NCBI GenBank assembly: GCA_026724425.1
Contig: JAIUCV010000076.1
Location: 1,387,501 to 1,451,500 of the forward strand
Source of the DNA: Erythrophleum ivorense
Lineage: Eukaryota; Streptophyta; Magnoliopsida; Fabales; Fabaceae
Direction of reading: 5' to 3'
Length of the DNA stretch: 64,000 nt
Position numbers and translations under genes: made by a program. Numbering within the stretch: the stretch's first letter is position 1; every line of letters begins with the position of its first letter. The notes beneath the pieces are model-generated. The model was not told the DNA's origin. It did not search any database and was given only the letters and a program-made list of their open reading frames with translations. This document shows, in pieces, positions 55,613 to 64,000 of the stretch.

Positions 55613-56698
55613 ATATTGATATATTTGATTTTTCTATTTTTCATAATGTTAGACAAAACATTTTGACCAAAAAAGACAAACTTTAATCACGTGTACACAA
55701 CTTCGTAGTTACAAAAATAGATAGTTGTATTATCAAGAAGCATATAACTTGATTGATAACTACAACAAGTCATATACAACCATCTATTTGTTGTCTTTCC
55801 TTTGACATGGAATAACTTTATGCATCCCATTCTCCAGCTGACCATGACGAGCTCCAATTGGTGAATGTCAGAACTGTTACAACAGAGTTGAGCTTTGGTG
55901 ATTGCAAGTTTCTAAACAGAGCTATGCTATTTGGATCAGTGGAGCTTTAGTAATGTCGAAACTTTCTTTTTCTTTTCTTTTTCGTCAAAACTTTCTTATA
56001 TGGATATTATTGGTAATGGTATATTCGATGGTCGAAAAATAATGGTGGTAAAGAAGCGATATAATTAATTTATTTTTAGTTTAAAATGTTTATTAAAACG
56101 TAAGTGATTATTCAAACAAAAAAACTATCAAATTGTATAGAGCTTAGTATATCAATCGATGAACAAATATCTGATAAGTAAATTTCTGATTTGGACTCCA
56201 ACAATCAGCTAGTTTCAATACATATTCCCTCCAGTCAGCAAATTAACCTCCCTGACAAAGGATTTCACAAACTGTCACAAATCAAGATCCAAGCTAAAAT
56301 GCAAGTACTTATCTGGTTGACAAGTTTATCTTTTTTACATATAAAAATATACATTAATTATTCATTGCATATTTGCATCTTAAAGTCATTTTTCTCACTA
56401 TAACTGACCTGGATATTAATTGAAACATAGCTAAGAATATATAAAATCAAGCCGAATAGAACTGAACTACAAACAATTTTACTTGGTTTATAGATAAAAC
56501 AGAAAACTGCAATCGCACATATTTTACTTTGAAATGTTTTTCCAGGCTCAGTTCATTTTGAACCAGAGCAAACGTGAGTGTGAGTTTATCCGTGAAAGAC
56601 GTCATATTTTTTTTTTTTTTTATCTTACAATATCTTTTGTGTTTGCATTTGTTTTAGTGATTACAGTTTAAGTGTTATAATATCTATCTATCTATCTA
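55613..56698. other. Spacer, with gene-C-like 3' flank at its end
   Basis: No gene. 56535-56660 is related to the 3' flank of MATE gene C (26565-26715), marking the edge of the duplicated segment that includes MATE fragment G. A (TCTA)n tract is at 56682-56702. Confidence 0.5.
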
Positions 56699-57521
56699 TC
56701 TATACTACTATTAATTGAGAAGTACATTTTAATAATATTTGGATACAAAAATAGTAGAGAAAAACTGTTTAGATACTAGAGCAACTGAACAAGAAAATTT
56801 GTTTGGATATAAGAATAATAACTTAAAATAATCCAATGGTTCAGAAAACAAAAAAACCCGACCCGAATTGCTTGGGTAATGGACGCGAATCTGCACAATA
56901 ACTTAAAATAAACTGGACAATGGTTCAATCAAACCAGAAATCGAATATGTTACTTGCTCGGTTGACATGCTCCCTCATAAGCTTGTGGGTGATCGGGTCG
57001 GGTTTGGGTAGGTATCAATTGGATCAGGGTCTATCGGATAGTTGGTCTCTGTATATAGTACCGAATTTCGGTTCAGTATCGGGTTGGGTCCATTCAAGTT
57101 CGGGTATGTTCGGATCCAAGTATAGAGAACCAAATTTTACCCGATATTTTTCGGTTACAGTTCGGGTTCGTATATTCCGGTTAATTATCATCCAAAAAAA
57201 TGTAAGATGTAATAACAAAATAAAATAACATAAAATCATAAAAACTATTAATATGTTGGATAACTTAATCTTATTATACTAATTGCGATGTAATTAGTAA
57301 TTTTAGTGGTTGATCACACACAACCTAGAATTGACATTGTAATTAATATCATATCTATAACCTTAATAATCATAGGATGTGCTAGTTAATATTATACATT
57401 TCATTGTTAGAAATTTATTACCTACTACCTTGACAGATAAATTTTTAATTGTTTAAACTATTTATTTTTTCTTGATAAAAATATAACATATCATCGCGCA
57501 AACGCACGGATCCTCTACTAG
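56699..57521 (+). mobile_element. Non-autonomous Helitron (823 bp)
   Basis: The start TCTATACTACTATTAATTGA is preceded by A. The end CTAG is followed by T. A small GC hairpin (GCG-CAAA-CGC, about 57496-57505) lies about 12 bases before the end. It has no Rep/helicase coding. Its middle has TTCGGGT/GGTTCGG-rich sequence. It is inserted in the 3' flank of MATE fragment G. Confidence 0.8.
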
Positions 57522-57729
57522 TTTGTATTTATTTTCCATATTTTCTCCATTCCATTTAATATTATAAACAAATAAAAAATTATTCATTTTACCAAAAGCA
57601 ATACGGACGTTTTTTTTTTTTTTTTTAAATGGGCAAAGCAATACGAACGTTTACACTCTACCAAACGATTCAACAAACACACAATATCTCACTGTAAACA
57701 ACTGAGGCATTAAACATTGTCACTATACC

Positions 57730-58094
57730 TCACAATATCTCATTGGTCCTCCAGTCGATGAATGTAGTAATGAGAAACAATGTGAGAGTTTCCAGAGTGC
57801 ATCCAGAGAGAATACCAATCCGGAGACCTTTCACTTTGAGGTCAAGAATGAAGCACAAGACAAGTCCAATTAGAATCCCAACGATGTAAAATGCAGTAAT
57901 ATTTGTGTAAGCACAAATCTTTTGTTTACCACTTCCCCTCACGACCCCTTCATACCCTTCAGGTAATGTTACTGTAAGCATAGCCCCAAACATGTCTTGA
58001 GATGAACAGAGCAAAGCTCATGGCAGAAGATTCAACAGCTGCAATACTGATTGCGATAGTCGCAGAAGGTTTAGCTGCAACTACGTTACCAGTA
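57730..58094 (-). pseudogene. MATE fragment G (parts of exons 4 and 5)
   Basis: 58094-57959 matches the first half of MATE exon 4 and 57947-57730 matches exon 5 of gene C (..GSGKQKICAYTNITAFY.. NEIL, stop). Intron 4 and the second half of exon 4 are deleted, leaving a 5'-truncated scrap. It is most similar to gene C in sequence and in its 3' flank. Confidence 0.88.
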
Positions 58095-58300
58095 ATAAAC
58101 AAAATATTTTACTTCTTTTAATTATGGACCAGAAAAGGTAATATTACAGACCAAAAGAGAGAGAGAGAGATGGCCGCAAAAGGTAATATTACAGGCCAAA
58201 AGAGAAAGATATAGAGATGAGTAAAGAGAGGGAGAGAGTTCCATGTCAATACTTACAAGGACTCTTTTAAGGTATCTCACCCAGATTTCATTAAAAAGAC
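58095..58300. other. Short spacer with GA-rich repeats
   Basis: A unit containing AAAAGGTAATATTACAGRCCAA occurs twice (about 58132 and 58178) next to GAGAGA tracts. It is the likely 3' UTR and flank of the VIM gene. Confidence 0.5.
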
Positions 58301-61300
58301 CTAAAAATTCGCAGTGACTGCTCCTTGCTCAGCGTCGAGCTTCATCTTCTTGGTAGGTGGCTCATCTTCAGACCCAACCATCTGAGATTCCTCTTCTTCA
58401 GACTCCATGCTTCCACCTTCGGAGTCCACGTTTTCTTCACTTGTGTTTCCAGAGCTTTCTCCACCTTCTTCCTTTGGGGCTGGCTCCTCCACTTTCTTCT
58501 TCAGCGTCTCTATCACACTCATCACTTCTCTGTTCACCTGTTTAAAGTAATTTACCACAAATAAGTTATAAACTGTTCCTACGCATCAACAAGCTATGTT
58601 ATGACACTCTTTGATGATACTGACACAAACACAATTCAAGTTTGCCAATGAACTCAAGACAATTCGTTTGCTTACTACTTACACATGAACAATGGAAGAA
58701 GAAGAGAAAATTATGATTTACATGTGGATTCTGAAGAAACTCGGAGATGTCGGTTGGGCAACAAGGGCACTTCATGACGTTCTTCTTAGCTCGGAGAGTG
58801 CGTCCGCCTCTGCTTCTCTCTCGCACATGTGCAACCCCTGAAAACGTCCCTTCTAAGCACCCTTTGCAGAAGTTGTGCCCACATGGAGTCGTCACCGGAG
58901 CATTCATCACATCACGGCAGATCGGGCAGCTAAATCCTGTGTCAAACAACAAATGACAGTTTAGATGTGCCACAAGAGGACCTTTTTAAAATAACGGCAT
59001 ATGTGCAAAGAAACGGAAAAGCAGACCTTTCAGAAGTTTGTCCCTCACAGAGTTGTTTTGTGCCGCCTTTATAGCTCTCTTAATACTCCTCCTCTCCTCG
59101 GGATCCAAAGCTTCAACCGACTTTCTGCTCGCAGGTGGAGCCTTCATCCACTTCCAACGACTCTCAGATTCCTAAACAAGTAAATGCATCACAAGGAAAT
59201 TCAAGATCTGCTCACATGAGGAAAGTAAGTAAAGAAGAGAAAAGAGTGGCTCTAGTGCTCACATCAAAACCCCATGAAGGAGTTTCAGTTTCCTTTCTCT
59301 CAAACAGGTCAGTGGCCTTCTTAAGCTCTGGAATATTAGGCAAAACTCTCGGACGATCACCATGCTCATCACTGCAGTACAAAAATGGCAACGGTGAGCA
59401 TAAACTATCTTTCGACAATTACAGAAAATGGCGCTTTCAAGAAAAGAGAATCAATCCTGGTCCATGGAGCAGGCTCATTGTCACATCTGACAAACAGGTA
59501 ACGGCAGACCTTATATTTACCCTATCAAAAAACACAAGAATAAGGTCAGGAAAGGGATATCAAGTCACTGCATAAAAGGAAACATTTTATGATTGTTTAG
59601 CTTTTATCTGAACCTGAATTCCAACTTTTCTCCAGCATTTCTCAATTCGGTAAACACCATCGTATCTCAGTCCTTTCTCCCCAGGAGCATATGCTGAACG
59701 CTTCTCCTTGTGAGACCTGTTGATTAGTAAGAATCAAAAAACATCTGTAGAGTTGAGTCAACTTTCGATAAAGATAATGTATCATCAGAGAATCAACCCA
59801 TTTCAGTGAGAGTTGAAGCAAGACTGCAGAAAGCGAGAAACAGCTAACCTGACAACTCGGACAGGATAGCCCGTTTTGCAACTAAGTCTGAGAGCTTCAT
59901 TTGACTTTGTAAACTTTTGGTCAGAAGACTGAACCTTGTTAGTTCTTTTGTTGCCACTTAGATCTCTTCCTCCACTGCAAACACACATTCACGCAGATTC
60001 AAGGCCAAGAATTGACAAATATAATTGAAAGAAAGGATTAATGAAATGTACAAATGGCTAAGAGTAAACCTTCCCGTGTAGAGAAACCATTCCCCATGGT
60101 CTTCGTCATCCGCATAGCCTCCAGAAAGTGTCACCGACTGAGATCCATAGTCTGCTTGCCCAGCAATACCAGCAACGTGCGGGAAATGCGCGCCCCATTG
60201 CCTGCAATCAAGTCTGTCTGCCCAAAACTCTCCAACCAGAACCCCTTGGTTTCTGATTGGATCGTTCTCAGGTGGAATAGGGCCGAAATGGTCTGGAGGA
60301 ATGGTCACGTAGATCTTTCCGCTTGCCGCATTAGCCTTGCCCGTCTTTTTAGCTCTCACAGTAGTAAAAGCTTGGTCAGGACGGTTCTGGTTGCTGATGA
60401 AGTGATACACTTTGGCATTGCCTCTAGGAGCAGATTTCGAAAACCTTGCGAGACGTATAGCAGAGACTAGCGAGTCGTTAATGCGAGGGTTGGTTGCCAT
60501 CTTCTTCGGAATTGAACGGCAGCATTTCACACAAGTGAACTTCTTCTGCGCAACCCATTTCTCAAAACACTTCAAGCAGAAATTGTGCCCGCAAGGTGTC
60601 TGCAAAAGAATATCCATTACGACTAGTTAAATATCAGTCATCCTTGTCAAAAACAATACAGAGATGTCCAATCCCAGCCAAAACAAAAACTTGCTTGCCA
60701 CTGTTTACTATGTATACTTCACAGTCACAGCATCAAATACACAGCAAACGCAAAAGTTTGGCCTTCTTTGACACAAAAAAAAACACCAACTTTCTTCAAA
60801 ACTGAACAACCAAAATTAAATAGATCAACAGTCAATCAAACTGTAAACGAGCAACTATTAATGACACAATGGGGACTTATTCCTGCAATTGCTACAAATG
60901 GTAAGCAGAAAAAGAGGAAAAAAAACCTAAAGTTAACTGGATTTGAAGTATCACGAATCTACTAAATGAAGAGAATGGGAACATAAACAAAGAGATTTCA
61001 AAATTCACAAGCATAAGAGGCATTTAATCTATCAGTGAGTAGAGCGAGAGAGAGAGAGAGAACAAACAGTGACTGGCCTCTCAGGCAAATCCTGGCAAAT
61101 GGAACAGAAGAAATTCTGGCGAAGAGCAGCTAACACATCAACATCCTCACCGGTATTTTTCTCCTCGTCATCGTCCTTGTCGGCTTTGCCGCTAACCAAC
61201 TGCTGCTTCTTCTTAGCTTTCTGCGCCTCAGTCAAAGACTCATCGGCCTCAATCGCACGGATCGCTGCTACAAGGACAGAGCCGTCCGATTCAACACCGG

Positions 61301-61511
61301 CGATTCCGGAAACCGGGACGGGATCGACGTCGCCGGAGCAGTCGGGGCACTCCCACTCTCGAGTCGATTCTAGGGTTTCGGGAGGGGACGAGAGACACGA
61401 CACGTGCCATGGCGTGCCGCACGTGGTGCACGAGAGGCACTCGGTCTCCACCGGAGGCGTCAGATTGCAGCGCATGCAGACTCCGTCTTCGTTGCAAGGA
61501 TACTGCGCCAT
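58301..61511 (-). CDS. VIM/ORTHRUS-type E3 ubiquitin ligase (PHD-RING-SRA-RING)
   Basis: Nine exons: 61511-61068, 60599-60070, 59974-59849, 59716-59614, 59521-59457, 59371-59263, 59171-59027, 58936-58722 and 58537-58301. They encode 657 residues (Arabidopsis VIM1 is about 645). Domains: PHD finger about residues 10-60 (CMRC..WHVSC..CPDC), RING1 about 136-178 (CSIC..CGHNFCLKCF), SRA/YDG about 240-420 (HFGPIP, QWGAHFPHVAGIAG, YDGVYRIEKCW), RING2 about 508-560 (CPIC..CGHNFCKGCL), and an acidic, Lys-tipped tail. The family binds hemimethylated CG through SRA, ubiquitinates via RING, and with MET1 maintains CG methylation in the nucleus; it is the plant counterpart of UHRF1. All junctions are canonical except the intron-5 donor, which reads AG/GATTGA at 59457/59456. 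If unspliced there, the frame stops within about 20 codons, losing RING2. Confidence 0.93.
59372..59456 (-). other. VIM intron 5 with GA in place of GT donor
   Basis: The upstream exon ends ..PAPWT-AG and the next exon starts T GAT GAG (S D E), after a good CTGCAG acceptor at 59373-59372, exactly the family's intron position and phase. The donor bases are GA (59456-59455). No nearby GT gives the right phase. Confidence 0.75.
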
Positions 61512-61700
61512 TGTTCGACGAGAGAAATCGAGTGAGGGAGAGAGAGAGATTGTTGTTTCCGAGATTTATGAAAGATGTGATGGAGATTGAGAGAGAAATT
61601 GGGGGAAGTATAAAGGAGAGGGAGACGGAAATTGGAGAGGCGGTTTTTGAAAATTTAGGAGAGACGAGAGCGTCTTTTTCAATTTTCAGATGAATTAAAA
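61512..61700 (-). promoter_or_regulatory. 5' UTR and core promoter of the VIM gene
   Basis: The minus strand has a CT-rich leader (CTCTCTCTCCCTCAC) from about 61560 to 61515 and a TTTATACTTC TATA-like box at about 61608-61618, a usual distance upstream. Inferred from sequence only. Confidence 0.4.
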
Positions 61701-62483
61701 AAAAAAACCTAAAAACAAAAGAAGAATAAAATCTTCTGATTTGATAAGATGTTAAACAGATGGAAACTGTATCTTTCAATTTTTGTTTTTCTCATGTTAA
61801 TTTTGAAACTTTTTTCTAAAATGAGGTTTGAATATAGCCAAAAAAAATCTTAGGAAAGATAATTAAGTACAAAGAATATCCAGCATATTTCTGTTTTATC
61901 ATTTTTTATATAAAATATACCCTTTTAAAATTAAATGTTTCTAGATTTCTTCAATTTTTTATTTCTTATTTGGAAACTGTTAGATTTTATTTCTTTTATT
62001 TCTGGTCAATATGTCATTTGACATAAAAAAATTTATTTAAAAATGAATTTTAGGTAATTTGTTTTTCTTTTCTAGTCAAGGTTATAAAAACAATTTAATA
62101 CAATAGGTGTGAATGGTAAACTTTTTAGGGTATATTGTTAGAAATTTTTTTTCTGCTGTTTAAATTTTGAGAGAATAGTTTTATGCATCCATTAGGAGTA
62201 AAATTTTCAGCCACTTTTTATATGAAGTAAACATTAAGTTCGAAAAAACTCAAAACATGTGATAACAAAAAAAAAAAATATATTGGATTCAGTAGCAATA
62301 TTGGACTTCATAATAGCCATGTTTTTTTAAAAAAATTAAGTTAATAACAAAGAGAAATTTTTGTTAGCACATTATTTCCTTTCCATGGACACATTAATTA
62401 TATTTTACCCACATAAAAAAAAAATTTCTCTATACTACATTTATCAATTTTCGGTACTATTTGTTTGTATATATTCAAAACAT
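61701..62483. other. AT-rich intergenic DNA
   Basis: No gene or repeat was recognised. Confidence 0.4.
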
Positions 62484-62735
62484 AAACCCTAAATCCTAAA
62501 CCTAAAATCTAAACTCTAAACCCAAAAAACTAAACCATAAACCCAAAAACTCAACCAGAAACTCAAAATCTAAACCCTAATAAAAAAAAAAACTAAATCC
62601 AAACCCAAAATCTAAACCCTAAACCAAAAAACTAAACCCTAAACTCAAAATCTAAATCCTAAACCAAAAGAACTAAAAAACTCAAAATCTAAACTCTAAA
62701 CCATAAACCCTAAATCTAAAATCTAAACTCCATAC
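62484..62735. repeat. Degenerate telomere-like (CCCTAAA-type) repeat
   Basis: About 250 bp made of AAACCCTAAA-like words (CTAAACCCTAAA, ATCTAAACCCT, AACTAAACC) related to the plant telomere heptamer but strongly degenerate. Such interstitial tracts are common in Brassicaceae intergenic DNA. Confidence 0.7.
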
Positions 62736-62984
62736 CTAAAAAAGTAAATCATAAACTAAAATTATGTGTTATTTTTTTTTTTCAAAAATTATATGTTATT
62801 TTATAGAAAAAAATAGTATATATTATCATATATATCTATAATTTGATTGATTTCCTCGATTTAAAAATAATTTGAAATGATATTATACTATTTAATATTT
62901 ATTATACAACCATCAATTTTATATGTAAAATCTGTATTATATATCAGAATCATTGTATAAAACATAAACCTAAAATTTGGAGAG

Positions 62985-63117
62985 AGAATAATGAGAAGAA
63001 GAAGAGAGAGAGGAGAGAGGAGAGAGGAGAGAGGAGAGGAGAAAGGAGAAAGGAGAAAGGAGAAAGGAGAAAGGAGAGAGGAGAGAGAAGAGAGGAGAGA
63101 GGAGAGAAGAGAGAAAA
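62985..63117. repeat. Purine tract (GGAGARA)n
   Basis: About 130 bp of pure purines, made of 7-bp GGAGAGA and GGAGAAA units. It could form triplex DNA; no function is indicated. Confidence 0.85.
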
Positions 63118-64000
63118 AATGTAAAGGATAATTTGTTATATATTGTAGAATATATACAAAATATTATTTCTTTTTTTCTAAGGTTAGATTGTTAACCATG
63201 AGTTGTAATTTTGTTATCCACTATAATTTTCAATAAATAAACTCTAGATAGAGTCAATAAAAAAAAAACTCCACCATTTACTATGAAATACTTACCGTTC
63301 AGACCCAATATATATTTTATAATATATAATTAGATTGGTAGTTTAGTAAAGCTAAATATTAAAAATTGTTATATTTAAAACTTAATTTTTATATATATTT
63401 GTGTAATTAATTTTAAAATTATACAAATGTATAAAAACATATATGTTTTGGTTTATCTTGGAATATAATCATATATCTCACTCCCTGCTATCAGACGTAA
63501 AAAAGTCAAAAAAAACTACAGCACAGAATAGTAACTGTGTACCATCACATCATGTTAAGAAGATTTTGATTTTGTGGCTCGATGAAAATTCTTAATGATT
63601 AGACCACATGTGCTAGTCACCTTAATTTATTGAACTAAAGCTTTGCTAGTCACCTTACTTGATATATCTTTTACAAAACAAGTCTGTAAAACAGTTTCAG
63701 GTTAACCAAAATCCAACGTTTAGCGTTTAATCGGAGGAAAAAGTGAGATTGTATATACATATTGTTTATACAGTAAAACAAATTAATATACATTTGTGTC
63801 AATTTTTGGGATCACTGGAATTGTTGTAGTTGTTTATTATTCTATCACCAAGCGTAAGATTTGGTGATTCGACTACTAAGAAATGAACCAAACTAAGGCT
63901 GTAACTAATGGTGTTGGAGGAATTGTGGAATTTGGGTGAATGTAGTTTAATTTCTATTGTGTGTCATCAGTTAGAGTTGAAGAATTGGTTGAGAAATTGT
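63118..64000. other. AT-rich intergenic DNA to window end
   Basis: No coding region or repeat was recognised with confidence. Confidence 0.4.

Noticed and set aside
60054..60470. 138-codon plus-strand ORF across the VIM SRA exon, and 61069-61590 across exon 1
   Set aside because: They are antisense to strongly conserved PHD/SRA coding sequence.
62484..62735. Chromosome end or true telomere
   Set aside because: The heptamers are degenerate, short and flanked by ordinary AT-rich DNA on both sides.

Overview
The window reads as nuclear DNA of a Brassicaceae plant. It has AT-rich intergenic sequence, short GT..AG introns, MATE transporters of the Arabidopsis DTX18/ALF5 type, a VIM/ORTHRUS-type methyl-DNA E3 ligase, and Brassicaceae-style Helitrons, MULEs and chromovirus LTR retrotransposons. 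The species cannot be named from the sequence. Host genes are all on the minus strand.

Layout. 1-5054: minus-strand Ty3/gypsy chromovirus (TE1), cut by the window edge, with an open gag-pol and a 1364-bp LTR. 5055-9086: AT-rich spacer with short direct repeats and two Helitron 3' ends. 9087-11660: intact six-exon MATE gene A. 12175-12497: MITE-like inverted repeat. 13113-23855: MATE gene B, whose third intron holds a complete but decayed plus-strand copy of the same chromovirus (TE2, 13788-22073, 5-bp target duplication CTTTA). 25861-26446: GRF-zinc-finger pseudogene fused to a MATE fragment. 26926-29064: intact MATE gene C. 29570-45380: MATE gene D, a pseudogene broken by a Helitron and by a roughly 12-kb tail-to-tail inverted pair of endogenous pararetrovirus (Caulimoviridae-like) copies. 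46446-48634: intact seven-exon MATE gene F, the closest to DTX18/ALF5. 49003-54299: degenerate VANDAL-like MULE with a perfect 9-bp target duplication, packed with GTAGACC/GGTCTAC and GTAGATCTAC repeats. 55159-55612: foldback MITE. 56699-57521: Helitron. 57730-58094: MATE fragment G. 58301-61511: nine-exon VIM/ORTH gene whose intron-5 donor is GA instead of GT. 61700-64000: intergenic, with degenerate telomere-like and purine-rich repeats.

How it fits together. The MATE genes are tandem duplicates in one orientation. A, B and C share a five/six-exon structure in which exons 2 and 3 of gene F are fused. Mobile DNA has repeatedly entered this array, twice in the intron between the 57-bp exon and the following 239-bp exon (genes B and D). 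The chromovirus, the pararetrovirus and the MULE each carry their own dense repeat or palindrome regulatory DNA. The most notable observations are an apparent intron at the gag-pol junction conserved in both chromovirus copies, the GTAGACC-array MULE, the as-1-like pararetroviral promoters inside a giant inverted repeat, and the non-canonical splice donor in the VIM gene.
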